DNA of 64,000 nucleotides, taken from NCBI RefSeq assembly GCF_009650435.1, contig NZ_VVIP01000058.1:141472-205471 (forward strand), written 5' to 3'. The notes below the pieces were generated by a model. The model did no database searches. It had not been told where the DNA came from and worked only from the letters and a program-made list of their open reading frames with translations. Positions 1 through 9,003 of the stretch are shown here, piece after piece. The DNA is from Foetidibacter luteolus. GTDB taxonomy: Bacteria > Bacteroidota > Bacteroidia > Chitinophagales > Chitinophagaceae. The first letter of the stretch is position 1; each line of letters begins with the position of its first letter. Both the position numbers and the translations under genes were made by a program.

Positions 1-282
1 GAAAAGCTGGCAAATGAATTAGGGGTGAGTTACTCCTGGTTCCGGAAAACATTTAAAGCGTACACCGGCATGGCCCCGGGCCAATATCTACAGCAACTAC
101 GCTTAGAGCAAGCGAAAATAATGCTGACCAACACTATAAAACCATTAAAACAAATTGCTGACGACCTGAATTTTGAGTCAGCATTCTACTTTTCCAGTTT
201 ATTCAAAAAAAAGATGGGGGTTTCTCCCGAACAATACCGGCGGCAAATAGCGGCATTAAATAAACAAAACCTGGACAATTGA
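1..282 (+). CDS. AraC-family transcriptional regulator, C-terminal part (truncated by window edge)
   Basis: The reading frame is open from base 1, so the start lies outside the window; the GTG at 25 is internal. The visible 93 residues are a complete AraC-type double helix-turn-helix: the first helix pair around SYSWFRKTFK, then RLEQAKIMLTNT..PLKQIADDLNFES..YFSSLFKKKMGVSPEQYR, which is the family's C-terminal signature. AraC proteins bind DNA and usually switch on adjacent sugar-use genes. The neighbour is a GH43 glycosidase convergent with it, so control of this hemicellulase region is plausible but inferred. The sensor domain is not visible, so the ligand cannot be guessed. Confidence 0.9.
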   Translation, partial: EKLANELGVSYSWFRKTFKAYTGMAPGQYLQQLRLEQAKIMLTNTIKPLKQIADDLNFESAFYFSSLFKKKMGVSPEQYRRQIAALNKQNLDN

Positions 283-401
283 TTATAAAGCAACGCGCCG
301 TAATTGTATGAGATACTTTAAGGCAAAAAGCCATGTGCCGGCTTAATGAAGCACAATCAAATAGCTTATATCGTTTTTTCAAAACCATACTGATGTTAAA
401 G

Positions 402-2084
402 CTATTTTTTGGTGGTAAAGCCTTGGGCGCCAGTTATAGTTTTGGCATTATTTAGATAGTTATAGCTGAACGAAGCTATATCCACAAATCCTTTTTCAGA
501 AATAGTGTTATAATTATATATTCCGATTCGGTCGCCCCGGTAGCTTCCCCATTTCAGTTGCGAAGGCATGTTTAGCGTAATGAAAGTCTTTCCATCAAAG
601 CTGTAGGAATACCTATTGATACCGTTTACATTCCACGTTGATTGCAGCCAGATACTTTTTCTGATTATTGCCGTTATTACAGTGTCCTTGCCGTTGTTAT
701 CGTAAACAAGGTATTTTTTTCCATTTTGTTGCTTTACACCCAGGGTACTATAGCAAGCTGTGGAAAAATGGGTTAGCCCGGCGCATTGCCCGTTGGCCAT
801 ACTGTCAACATCCATTTTTACAGTTACAATGCTTAAACGTGTCCTCATGCTGCGTTGGGTTATGGTATTGCCTGCTCTTAGTATTTGTGGCACTTTATTT
901 CCGTCATCCAACGGCTTAAATGCATATAGCCGTAAATGGCCTTTTCGTTCGGTAAGGGACCATTTGTCCGCTCTCGGCTGATAATTCCACTCCCATTGCA
1001 CATTCAGTTTTGCTGTATTAAACTCATCGTTTGTTTCGATGGATAACTTCCTTTTTGTATTGATTGGTTTGTTTGCAGCCCATACCATTTCCCCAATTGT
1101 ATCCTTGCCCACTTTACCAATAATTGGCCAATTGTTTATCCAGGTTACAGGTAACAAACTGGCCGGCCTACCCTCCCAATCGCCACTGCCATGATGTGTC
1201 AGGAAATACCAGCGATTGTTTTGCGCTTTTACAAGACCGCCCTGGTTAGGTTCCCTGTCTTTCAGTTGATCAACTTTGTTAAGCTGTTTATATTCGTAAG
1301 GCCCATATATGTTTTTGGAACGGCCCATCATGATATAACGTTCCCCAAGCGTATTTACCTGGCTGAAATAATGATAGTAAAAGCCATTTATTTTATACAG
1401 CTTGTTTGCTTCGCTTCCTTTGGACTGATAAATTATGCGGTCGGTCTCCATAACGAGATTCTTACCATCCGGCGTCATTTTAAATAGATGGATATTGTAT
1501 TGTTTATTGGTTACAGTATCGAGCGCAAAGTTGGTGGCAATAAAATAGAGTTGCCCGTCGTCATCAAGAAAAGAAGAGCAATCGTCCCAGCCGGCTACGC
1601 CCCATACCTGGTGCAGGGGTTCCCAGGGGCCCGCGGGGTTGGTTGCCGAGCTCATAAAAAATCCTTCATCGGGAGTGCCGAAGTAAACCCAGAATTTATT
1701 TTTGTAATAACGTAAGGAACCAGCCCAAATGCCCTTGCCGTACCGGTTCATTTTATCCCAGTTAAGTTCAGGGCTTATTTTAGTAAGGTCGCTCACTACA
1801 TGGCTTTTAATTTCCCAATTCACCAAATCAACCGAGTGCAGCACCACCATACCTGGAGAAAACTGCATAGTGGAAGAGATGGCGTAATAATCATTACCAA
1901 CACGAATAACATCCAGGTCACTGTAATCCGCAGGGAGCACAGGGTTAACGTAAGTCCCATCGCCCTGGTCGCCCCACCGGTCAAACATTTGTCCATAAGA
2001 GGAAAAACAAAAAAAATAAAAACAAAAAAAGGCGGCAAGCGCTCTTTTTATAGTATCACTGACAATCAAATATTCCTGTATCAT
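402..2084 (-). CDS. GH43 family glycoside hydrolase (beta-xylosidase / arabinofuranosidase type)
   Basis: A 560-residue secreted protein with a hydrophobic signal segment (about residues 14-31) ending SSYGQ. The N-terminal five-bladed propeller carries GH43 hallmarks: NPVLPADYSDLDVIRVG with the probable catalytic base Asp56, and GSEANKLYKINGFYY with the probable acid Glu225. After about residue 350 comes a beta-sandwich-like C-terminal domain, as in GH43 subfamilies with an added sandwich module. Such enzymes release xylose or arabinose from hemicellulose side chains in the periplasm or outside the cell. A TATATTTG -7 box lies upstream at 2142-2149. The exact linkage cannot be told from sequence alone. 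Confidence 0.88.
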   Translation of the reverse strand: MIQEYLIVSDTIKRALAAFFCFYFFCFSSYGQMFDRWGDQGDGTYVNPVLPADYSDLDVIRVGNDYYAISSTMQFSPGMVVLHSVDLVNWEIKSHVVSDLTKISPELNWDKMNRYGKGIWAGSLRYYKNKFWVYFGTPDEGFFMSSATNPAGPWEPLHQVWGVAGWDDCSSFLDDDGQLYFIATNFALDTVTNKQYNIHLFKMTPDGKNLVMETDRIIYQSKGSEANKLYKINGFYYHYFSQVNTLGERYIMMGRSKNIYGPYEYKQLNKVDQLKDREPNQGGLVKAQNNRWYFLTHHGSGDWEGRPASLLPVTWINNWPIIGKVGKDTIGEMVWAANKPINTKRKLSIETNDEFNTAKLNVQWEWNYQPRADKWSLTERKGHLRLYAFKPLDDGNKVPQILRAGNTITQRSMRTRLSIVTVKMDVDSMANGQCAGLTHFSTACYSTLGVKQQNGKKYLVYDNNGKDTVITAIIRKSIWLQSTWNVNGINRYSYSFDGKTFITLNMPSQLKWGSYRGDRIGIYNYNTISEKGFVDIASFSYNYLNNAKTITGAQGFTTKK

Positions 2085-2141
2085 AAATCCTGAAGTGTTT
2101 AGAACGACAGCCTGGCCAATACCATAGTTAGGTTATCAAGG

Positions 2142-2149
2142 CAAATATA
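2142..2149 (-). promoter_or_regulatory. Putative Bacteroidota -7 box for the GH43 gene
   Basis: Read on the minus strand this is TATATTTG, matching the Bacteroidota primary-sigma -7 consensus TAnnTTTG. It would start transcription about 50 nt before the GH43 start codon. No convincing TTG/TTTG -33 element was found at the right spacing, so this is a partial match. Confidence 0.4.
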
Positions 2150-2494
2150 AAATTAGTTAGTGCTTACTATTTATTGCTTGTTTCAATGGCTTTACATCTG
2201 ATGGGAGAATGAATTTATTCGTGAGCTAATGCATGGCACATCGTGGGTGATGCTTTGAGAATGCGAAATAATTAACCGTTGACAATTTATAAAGGAGAAT
2301 TTCGTGAACCCAGGGAAACGTTCACAATACAGGCTATATCCAGTTTTTACGAACCGCACGAGGAGCATAGAGGTACGGAGGATAATCTGCATCAATCAAA
2401 TCTGGTTATCGCGAAAATCCGTATCCAGCCGGTTTATGAGTCAGGCACACCCCATGAAGGGGGAACGTAAAGCCATAAGCTGGGTAACGCGGTA

Positions 2495-2613
2495 AAGCCT
2501 GACTGGCTGCCGGATTGAAGCGGAAAGCCCGCAGACACGAGGTACGAGTGGCGAGGACTTGCAGCGGAAAGCCGGAACCGCAGCTACATTGAAACGCCGT
2601 AGCTGAAAGCCCC
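2495..2613 (+). ncRNA. Degenerate flavo-1-like structured RNA element
   Basis: Contains GGATTGAAGCGGAAAGCCC (2512-2530) and GCAGCGGAAAGCCGGAACC (2561-2579), then a hairpin CAGCTAC..GTAGCTG and AAAGCCCC. The same order of parts (GGATTG.AGCGGA, AGCGGAAAGCC, terminal hairpin, G/C-rich close) appears in the element at 16735-16845. The core AGCGGAAAGCCCGACC is one I associate with a structured element common in Bacteroidota, probably the flavo-1 RNA motif; the family name is from memory. This copy is the more diverged of the two. Confidence 0.35.
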
Positions 2614-2681
2614 AACATAATTCTGTAATGGATGATTTAACAGGGCACCCAGGTATCCGCTTTGTAACAGCCTGTATGCTG

Positions 2682-2846
2682 TTAACAGTCTATGCGCTGG
2701 GCGACTGAAGCATCTGCACCCGTTGCATTATTCTTACTGTCATCATTGATGTTCATTGAAGCAGCATGCGCTGGTGCCAGGTTTTCGCGGGACTCTGCCG
2801 CGATAGATTCGATGTCAAAAGAATTCCTGAAGATTGATTCATTCAT
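2682..2846 (-). CDS. Possible small protein of 54 residues, unknown function
   Basis: On the minus strand an ATG at 2846 opens 54 codons ending in TAA at 2682. The predicted peptide begins MNESIFRNSFDIES and ends VAQRIDC; it is hydrophilic, acidic and rich in Asn, Ala and Ser, with natural-looking composition. The leader has an A-rich stretch (CCTAAAAGTTAAC) before the ATG, as many Bacteroidota genes do. No membrane segment, signal peptide or family signature is seen. A terminator-like hairpin at 2885-2916 lies just upstream on the same strand, which is odd for a gene start. It could be a remnant of a longer gene or chance coding. Confidence 0.3.
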   Translation of the reverse strand: MNESIFRNSFDIESIAAESRENLAPAHAASMNINDDSKNNATGADASVAQRIDC

Positions 2847-2884
2847 AGTGTTAACTTTTAGGATGCGTAGAAATGGCTTTAGCG

Positions 2885-2916
2885 TAAAAAAAGGGTCTTC
2901 TGTAGAAACAGACGAC
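2885..2916 (-). terminator. Rho-independent terminator-like hairpin
   Basis: On the minus strand GGTCGTCTGT, a TTCT loop and ACAGAAGACC form a 10-bp stem with one mismatch, followed by CTTTTTTT. The form is a classic terminator, but no clear gene ends just before it on the minus strand. It may end an unseen short RNA or act as an attenuator in front of the small ORF at 2682-2846. Confidence 0.5.
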
Positions 2917-3260
2917 CTCTAACGATTGCTTGCCATATGAAAAAGTTCAAAAAATCTTTTGGAGAAAAAGTTCCGGCTATCTTATCCACCTCTCCATCCA
3001 ATCACCTTTCTTTAGCTGCACCAGGCTCTGATAAAGACTGCCTTTTAACTTTCTTACATAAAGATAAAACCAACCATACGCCTGCGCAATACAAATTTCA
3101 GCCGCTTTTATTATGTCCAGTAACACATGGCAGGCCCCAATCCCTTGCCAGTAAAGGGTTTTAGTAAAATTTTATATTGGCCGCCAGTTGAGAAATTAAT
3201 AGGGCAATGGTACGGTCGGCCGGTTTTATACGTTATTGACAAAAACAAGAATAAACAGGT
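2917..3260. other. Intergenic stretch without a recognised gene
   Basis: Open frames here (for example 2937-3164 on the plus strand) show no family signature and have skewed, low-plausibility composition. The last 80 bases before 3261 presumably hold the GH2 promoter, but no good TAnnTTTG box is visible. Confidence 0.4.
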
Positions 3261-5072
3261 ATGGATATTAGAAATAGAATGCTGTTGCTGCCGGTATTGC
3301 TGATCGTTGCGGCTGGTTTGCCGGCGCAAAAATGCCCCTTACCTACGGCCTGGACGCCTGTAGCCAACGCCGCAGCAGTTCCGCTTGCTGAATATCCCAG
3401 GCCCCAGTTGCAACGCAAGGAATGGCTTTGCCTGAATGGATATTGGGATTACCTGGGCGGCAGGAACGCCCCGGATGCCCAAAGCCCGGAAAGCGTGGCT
3501 TCATTTTCGGCCAAACCAGAAAAAATAAAAGTGCCTTATTGCCCCGAATCAGCCCTTTCCGGCATCCAGCGCATGCAGGAGACAAATATGTGGTACCGTA
3601 AATCTATCCGCATACCGGCAACATGGAAAGGCCGGCAGGTACTGTTACACCTGGAAGCGGTTGACCATACCGCTACCGTGTTTGTTAACGGTCACAAAGC
3701 CGGCACACACCAGGGCGGCTATGACAGTTTTGTTTTCAACATCACTTCCTATCTGCAGCCGGGCGACAACAGTATTGTCATTGCCGCTTATGATGCCAAT
3801 GATGGCCGCACGCCATCCGGCAAAAATGGCCCGAGGGGGGACTATACTTTTACCTCCGGCATCTGGCAAACCGTATGGCTTGAACCTGTTAATACCGCAT
3901 ACATAGAAAATGTACGCCTTACACCCGACCTGCAAAACAGCAGGCTGGCCATCAAAATTCAATCATCGCCGGGCACCCGCGTAAAAGCCACGGCACTTCA
4001 AAACAACAAGCCCGTTTCCACCATAACTGCTTCCTGCAACGAGACGTTTTTCTTACCCATCAACCACCCTGTGTATTGGTCGCCTGACAAACCTTTCCTG
4101 TACGACCTTCAACTTACCCTGCTGGATGATAAAGGTGCCGTTAGGGATGAAGCGCTAAGCTATTTTGGTATGCGGGATATAAAACTGGGCATGGTCAATG
4201 GCATTCCCCGGCCCTTGCTAAACGGCAAATTTGAAATGCAGTTGGGTCTGCTTGACCAGGGATACTGGCCAGACGGGATTCTTACCGCACCCACAGATGA
4301 AGCACTTCAATACGACATCAGGTTTACAAAACAGGCGGGCTACAACCTTATACGTAAACACATGAAAACAGAGCCCCAACGCTTTTACTACTGGGCGGAT
4401 AAACTTGGCCTGCTGGTATGGCAGGATATGCCCGCCATCTGGTACCAGGATGAAGACACTGCCGTAAACAGGCCGCGTTTCCGTAAAGAATGGAAAGCCA
4501 TTATGGATGACCACTATAATTCTCCATCCATTATTGCATGGGTGCCCTTCAACGAAAACTGGGGGGCTTTTGATGTTAAAGAAATTACAGACTGGGTTAA
4601 GGCTTACGATCCCTCACGGCTGGTTAACGGCAACTCCGGCTTTAACAACAACCCCTCCTATCAAAAAGCTTATGGAGACCCCGGCAATGGAGATTTTGTA
4701 GATACGCATATTTATGTAGGGCCGTACAAGGCCTCGGTGCCTGATGAAAAAAGGGCGGCATCACTAGGTGAATTTGGCGGAGTGGGTTTGTTTGTACGTG
4801 GGCACATGTGGCCTGTTGAAAACAACGCTTATGATTATGCCCCAACCAAAACCTCGCTTACCGACCGCTACATTTTATTGATGGACCAGGTGGAGCAGCT
4901 TATGAAATATCGTGGACTAAGTGTGGCCATCTATACACAAACTACCGACGTAGAGCATGAGGTGAATGGGCTGCTTACTTATGACAGAGCTTTTGAAAAA
5001 ATGGAATTGCCCCGCATCAAATCTGTAAACAAGGCTGTTATTGAATCCGGCAGAAAACTGAATGAGGAATAG
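3261..5072 (+). CDS. GH2 family glycoside hydrolase (beta-galactosidase / beta-glucuronidase type)
   Basis: A 603-residue exported enzyme: signal peptide MDIRNRMLLLPVLLIVAAG then cleavage near PAQ. Three GH2 parts are visible: the jelly-roll sugar-binding domain (about residues 40-210; NMWYRKSIRIP, HLEAVDHTATVFVNG), an immunoglobulin-like middle domain (about 210-310) and the TIM barrel (about 315-595). The acid/base is Glu432 in WVPFNENWG, with the diagnostic Asn before it, and the nucleophile is Glu504 in SLGEFGG. It is a short GH2 without the extra C-terminal domains of LacZ. It probably trims terminal beta-linked sugars alongside the GH43 enzymes; the exact sugar is unknown. Confidence 0.9.
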   Translation: MDIRNRMLLLPVLLIVAAGLPAQKCPLPTAWTPVANAAAVPLAEYPRPQLQRKEWLCLNGYWDYLGGRNAPDAQSPESVASFSAKPEKIKVPYCPESALSGIQRMQETNMWYRKSIRIPATWKGRQVLLHLEAVDHTATVFVNGHKAGTHQGGYDSFVFNITSYLQPGDNSIVIAAYDANDGRTPSGKNGPRGDYTFTSGIWQTVWLEPVNTAYIENVRLTPDLQNSRLAIKIQSSPGTRVKATALQNNKPVSTITASCNETFFLPINHPVYWSPDKPFLYDLQLTLLDDKGAVRDEALSYFGMRDIKLGMVNGIPRPLLNGKFEMQLGLLDQGYWPDGILTAPTDEALQYDIRFTKQAGYNLIRKHMKTEPQRFYYWADKLGLLVWQDMPAIWYQDEDTAVNRPRFRKEWKAIMDDHYNSPSIIAWVPFNENWGAFDVKEITDWVKAYDPSRLVNGNSGFNNNPSYQKAYGDPGNGDFVDTHIYVGPYKASVPDEKRAASLGEFGGVGLFVRGHMWPVENNAYDYAPTKTSLTDRYILLMDQVEQLMKYRGLSVAIYTQTTDVEHEVNGLLTYDRAFEKMELPRIKSVNKAVIESGRKLNEE

Positions 5073-5303
5073 CAACCGCAGATGTTATTATTAAACTATC
5101 AGTTATAGTATAGGCTTCGCCACAAAAAAATTCTTCTTTTAATGATGACCTCTTTCTACTTTTTGCGATGTAGATAAAACATGCCTTGCCAACCTGCATA
5201 GCACCTTTAATCCACTCCTACCCTTTCAGAATTATTACAATGCAGGCAGGCTTACAGCAACCTGGCGCCAGGCATGGCTACTGAAAAACAAAAACAGAGT
5301 GTC

Positions 5304-6530
5304 ATGATACTTCATAAAACTGCTTTTCTAAAGCTGGCAGCGTTGCTAATGGCAACCAGCGCCTGCAACGCGCAACCCAGTCCTGCCGCAAAAAACAAAA
5401 CCACCATGCAACAAACCGCAACAGGAAAAAATTTTACAGCCGGTAAGGATTATTTTGAATTCACCCGGGTAAAAATAATGGACAACGAGGCTTTTACCGA
5501 GCCTGCCGAAGCCTACAGCATTTTGCTGCCGCAAGGCTGGCTTTCAGAAGGTGGCGTATTCTGGACTGCCCCGGGCAATGCCTGCGCCGGAACCAATGTG
5601 CGTTTCTCGGCCAAATCCCCCGACGGCAAATCATCGTTTTCAATTTATCCGGCCATAATATGGTCGTGGAGCAGCAACCCCCAAAGCGTTGAAATGAGCA
5701 GGCAATTCAACACTTCGCAATACTGCGGCGTTGGGCAGCCGGTAGATGCTGTGCAATACCTGGAAAATGTGTGGCTGCGTGAATTACAGAATCCCGGTAT
5801 TACCGATAAAAAAAACAATCCGGAAGTAGTGCAGGCCATGAGCGAAAATGATGAAAAGGGCCGTACGGAATTAATGCGCTACGGGGCAGCCCAGGTAAAT
5901 TACAGGCACACTGCCGTAACTGCCCGCCTTAAATGGAATGATGGCATGGCCGGCATTGCCCTTTGCGGTGTAACCAATACAGAAACATATATACCCAATG
6001 TTTATAATGGCACTTACGATATTAGCTACACAAGTTACGCCACACGCATGCTGTTTGTTTTTCCCGAAAGCGAAACCGCTGCCGCTGAAAAAATAATGAC
6101 AGTAATGGTGGCGGGTGTGCGTACTAACCCGGCATGGAAACAGGCCACCAATGACTACTGGAAAGATGTGCGTGAAAAAAAACACCAGCAGCACCTGGGC
6201 ACCATCAGGATGATAGATGAACGCACACAACAAATAGCGAAGAGCGCCATAGAAAACGGCAACCGCCGCCTGTCCGATATGGATAACCAGATGCGTAGCT
6301 GGGAAGCCCGCCAAAGCCAGCAGGACAGAACACATACCAATTTTATTAAAGCCATCAGAGAGGTAGAAACTTACAGGGACGACAATGGAAAAGTTGAGCT
6401 AAGCGCCGGTTACGACCATGCCTGGAGCCGCAGCGATGGCACGCATTTCATTATGTCCAACAATCCCAATTTCGATCCATCATCCGTATTGCAGGATAAC
6501 CGCTGGAAAGAGATGCGCAAAGTTGATTGA
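5304..6530 (+). CDS. Secreted lipoprotein of unknown function
   Basis: The frame is open from an ATG at 5274, but starting at 5304 (MILHKTAFLKLAALL) gives a clean lipoprotein signal with lipobox ATSAC and Cys20, so the later start is preferred; that gives 408 residues. The mature part has a globular beta-rich region with Trp and Tyr pairs (AIIWSWSSNPQS, SYTSYATRMLFVFPES), then a charged helical stretch (about residues 290-350; DERTQQIAKSAIENG, MDNQMRSWEARQSQQD) and a short end mentioning HFIMSNNPNFDPS. I do not recognise the family. It sits just downstream of the GH2 gene on the same strand, but the 231-bp gap argues against tight coupling. Confidence 0.75.
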   Translation: MILHKTAFLKLAALLMATSACNAQPSPAAKNKTTMQQTATGKNFTAGKDYFEFTRVKIMDNEAFTEPAEAYSILLPQGWLSEGGVFWTAPGNACAGTNVRFSAKSPDGKSSFSIYPAIIWSWSSNPQSVEMSRQFNTSQYCGVGQPVDAVQYLENVWLRELQNPGITDKKNNPEVVQAMSENDEKGRTELMRYGAAQVNYRHTAVTARLKWNDGMAGIALCGVTNTETYIPNVYNGTYDISYTSYATRMLFVFPESETAAAEKIMTVMVAGVRTNPAWKQATNDYWKDVREKKHQQHLGTIRMIDERTQQIAKSAIENGNRRLSDMDNQMRSWEARQSQQDRTHTNFIKAIREVETYRDDNGKVELSAGYDHAWSRSDGTHFIMSNNPNFDPSSVLQDNRWKEMRKVD

Positions 6531-6585
6531 CCCATTCCATTAACTACATCTGCCGGTAACTTACCGCGGCGTACGATCAATACAA

Positions 6586-6677
6586 TTTTTGATACCGGCA
6601 GTAGTACGCTGTGGCTACTTCGTTGCGTCGCAATCCGTTCATCGTCCGGTTCAATAAGCATCTTTTCAGACCCGGAT
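6586..6677 (-). repeat. Interspersed GCGACGCAAC-type repeat, copy 1
   Basis: Read on the minus strand: CCGGGTCTGAAAAG, then GAACCGGACGATGAACGG, then the core GATTGCGACGCAAC, then CCGGTATCAAAAA. The same order of blocks recurs at 10799, 13538 (minus) and 32526. It fills the space after the lipoprotein gene. Confidence 0.85.
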
Positions 6678-6702
6678 AGGTTCCCAAGAAAGACCCGGGT
6701 TA

Positions 6703-6809
6703 TGTGTCTGCCAGCTTTGCTGCCAGACACATTGTCTCAACCAGGATTTCAACTGATTTTGCTGATTACACTGATGGCTGTAGTGTCTGCCGCCTTTGGC
6801 GCCAGACAC
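6703..6809. repeat. Pair of related hairpins (TGTCTG..CAGACA)
   Basis: Two near-identical stem-loops: TGTGTCTG-c-CAGC-ttt-GCTG-c-CAGACACA at 6703-6731 and GTGTCTG-cc-GCC-ttt-GGC-gc-CAGACAC at 6783-6809. A related hairpin (TTCTGgCAGC-gaa-GCTGgCAGAA) sits at 10764-10786, at the same relative side of another copy of the interspersed repeat. No terminator T-run follows them. Confidence 0.7.
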
Positions 6810-6895
6810 GTTAGCACTCGTAGTCTCAAAATTTGTTAGGAGATATCAACTTTATATAACTAAGAAACATAGTTGATATTCATTGGCAAATAGCG

Positions 6896-7028
6896 GGTAT
6901 TCCATTGATATGACGGTGATGTGATTGATTATTATTTGTTCTTTCAGTGAAAGAGGTAATAACAAAATCATAGTTGCAAGGGATCCCGAAATTTTGGGAC
7001 CAGATAAAACCATAGCTGGGTATCCAAA
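6896..7028 (+). repeat. Interspersed repeat, variant with alternative palindromic core
   Basis: Aligns over about 130 bp with 24377-24495: CCATTGATAT.., GATTGATT.TTATTTGTTCT, TTTCAGTGAAAGA, AATAACAAAA.CATAG.TTG, and an ending CTGGGTATCCAAAA. The usual GCGACGCAAC core is absent, and the palindrome TCTTTCAGTGAAAGA takes its place. It also carries CCCGAAATTTTGGGACC, related to the CCGAAACTTCGGGACC module at 57815. Confidence 0.75.
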
Positions 7029-7049
7029 AAAAGATGACACCACTGCTGG

Positions 7050-8171
7050 TTAAAAAATAACCCTGCTCTTACCCATATCTTTTGAGGTAGCCACGGCTAT
7101 GCCCCGTTGGTCTTTTTTGTTTACCGCGCAATAGAAATGGTACACAACTCCATCGTGTTTAATTACGTAAGACTTGTGTGCGTAAAGGTTGTCATACTCT
7201 TCAGAAGGCTCGATGAGATTGGGGCCGTTCCAATCCGTCCAGTTAACCATATCGTACGAACAGGCAAACCGGTTAAATGCGCCTTGTGTATTGGCCCAGA
7301 AAGCACCAAAATAAAACATGACCCAGGTATCGTTGATCTTTTGGATAACGGCATCGCCGGTGATGCCACTGCCATGCATAAGCACGGGCTCTTTATGAAA
7401 ACGCTTCCAATGCAGCATATCGTTGGATACGGCCATACCAATACGCTCATCAGACTGCATTTCCTTTATATCAGTCGTATCTCCATTGGCATTATAATAC
7501 ATTACAAAAGGGTAGCCTGTAGTTTTATTTTCATCCTGCAAAACAGTGCTCTTGTATAGCTTGCGGTTCTCCCACCACCGTACATCGCTGTCTGAAGCAC
7601 TTAACACAGGATTTTTAAACCGTTGCCACTCATGCGGGCTGGCAACATCGGCGTTTGTATAAGCCATACCTATGCCAAGTTTGCCAGCCTCGTATCCACG
7701 GCTACTGCCACCTATATAACTCATCCAGTATTTGTTGTCGTATTGCTGCAACTGGTAGCTGCCACCCCAACGGGTATCCTGCAAAACCGCATACCCTGCT
7801 TTTTGATTGTTATCCCAGTCTGTGGTATCGGAGAAAGACATAAGGCGGCCCATTGTTTTCCAGTCAAGCAGGTTATTGCTTTGCGCCAGCCATGTTTCAT
7901 AACCGCGGCCATCAAAAACAATGTAGGTCATATACCAAAGGCTGTCTTTCCTGAATACAGTTGGACTATCCAGTTTTTTTGAATCATCCTCCGGCACCAA
8001 TATAAGGCCATACTTGTATGGTGTTTTTACTTCTTCGTAAACCTGCTGCATGCGCTGCTGGGGAACAGGGTTAACCTTAACCTGCGATGAAGCCTGCCTG
8101 CCGCAGAATATAAGACAAAGAGTAACGGTTATATACAAAAAGAATGGATGTTTCCGGCGTTTTACCTTCAT
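7050..8171 (-). CDS. Exported five-bladed beta-propeller glycosidase (GH43/GH117/GH130-like)
   Basis: A 373-residue protein with an N-terminal membrane/signal segment (residues 8-29, HPFFLYITVTLCLIFCGRQA). The rest is a glycosidase-type propeller: LDSPTVFRKDSLWYMTYIVF resembles the blade-1 Asp motif, then YETWLAQSNNLLDWK, KYWMSYIG..YEAGKLGIGMAYT, and VMFYFGAFW with NRFACSYDMVNWTDW in later blades. These Trp/Tyr-rich repeats are typical of clan GH-F and neighbouring families. Family and linkage cannot be settled by eye. With the GH43 and GH2 genes nearby, hemicellulose or pectin side-chain breakdown is likely (inference). Confidence 0.75.
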   Translation of the reverse strand: MKVKRRKHPFFLYITVTLCLIFCGRQASSQVKVNPVPQQRMQQVYEEVKTPYKYGLILVPEDDSKKLDSPTVFRKDSLWYMTYIVFDGRGYETWLAQSNNLLDWKTMGRLMSFSDTTDWDNNQKAGYAVLQDTRWGGSYQLQQYDNKYWMSYIGGSSRGYEAGKLGIGMAYTNADVASPHEWQRFKNPVLSASDSDVRWWENRKLYKSTVLQDENKTTGYPFVMYYNANGDTTDIKEMQSDERIGMAVSNDMLHWKRFHKEPVLMHGSGITGDAVIQKINDTWVMFYFGAFWANTQGAFNRFACSYDMVNWTDWNGPNLIEPSEEYDNLYAHKSYVIKHDGVVYHFYCAVNKKDQRGIAVATSKDMGKSRVIF

Positions 8172-8340
8172 AGTTAACCTGGTATTATTTATTGCTATTA
8201 ATGACCGAATCTATGTGCCCGCCAATGTATGCAAGCTGTTATATAGCCACTATATTAACCCGGTAAACTTAAGAAATAAACATGCTTATTCAGCAGATAA
8301 AGCAATGACGCCAAAAAGCTTTGGCTTGCCGCAGGGTATA

Positions 8341-8372
8341 AAAGAAAAAAGGAGGGTAGAAACCCTCCTTGT
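8341..8372 (-). terminator. Rho-independent terminator of the DUF606 gene
   Basis: On the minus strand AAGGAGGGT-ttct-ACCCTCCTT is a perfect 9-bp stem followed by TTTTCTTTT. It lies about 35 bases past the stop of the minus-strand transporter gene. Confidence 0.85.
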
Positions 8373-8406
8373 TCAGACTGCTTATGCGCCTTAATCAAGA
8401 TAAATT

Positions 8407-8850
8407 TTATTTAGCAAAGGTTACAATGCATGCGCCTGCCACCAATAGCAGCGCACCGGTGATTTTAACATATGATACCGGCTCTACAGGAGAGCCCAGC
8501 ATGCCAAAGTGTGAAAAAAGCATACCGGTAACCACCTGGCCGGCAATCATTAATACAAAAGCAGGCCCTGCGCCGATTTTGGGTATAACCCATGCTATAC
8601 CAAATACAAGGGCGGCGCCCATAACACCTGCTGTTAACAGCCATAACGGCACATGTTTTATACGGTCAAACACGCTGCTGTCCCAGCCTGTGGCGCCAAT
8701 AAGCAAAGCCGCAACACCACCGATGGTCCAGAAGATAGCGTTGCCCATTTTTGCATTTTTAAGTATAGCACCTACCTGGGCGTTCATAGCTAAATGAAGG
8801 GTGAGTACAACACCTATCAAAAGCATTAAAAGCGAAAGAAAAATTTTCAT
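8407..8850 (-). CDS. DMT-superfamily membrane protein, YdcZ/DUF606 family
   Basis: 147 residues, almost all membrane: about five hydrophobic helices (residues 3-22, 34-54, 67-90, 95-113, 123-145). The opening FLSLLMLLIGVVLTLHLAMN and the small-residue helices (GGVAALLIGATGW) match the short inner-membrane proteins of the YdcZ/DUF606 family, which usually work as pairs or dimers in the drug/metabolite transporter superfamily. The substrate is unknown. It stands alone with its own terminator, so it is probably not part of the glycosidase set. Confidence 0.8.
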   Translation of the reverse strand: MKIFLSLLMLLIGVVLTLHLAMNAQVGAILKNAKMGNAIFWTIGGVAALLIGATGWDSSVFDRIKHVPLWLLTAGVMGAALVFGIAWVIPKIGAGPAFVLMIAGQVVTGMLFSHFGMLGSPVEPVSYVKITGALLLVAGACIVTFAK

Positions 8851-9003
8851 GATCGTATGGCAATTAGTAGTTAAGAATTAATATGCAAGGTGGCTTTGAG
8901 CGAAAGCTGCAAAATCATTGCAACTGTTTAGTATAAAGGCCTGAACCGATAAAACGATACCGGGGATATACAACTATTTTACCGTTTATTTTCAAAGGCA
9001 GCA

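Noticed and set aside
2692..2922. 76-codon plus-strand open frame
   Set aside because: It mirrors the small minus-strand ORF, which has the more natural composition, and it runs through a terminator-like hairpin.
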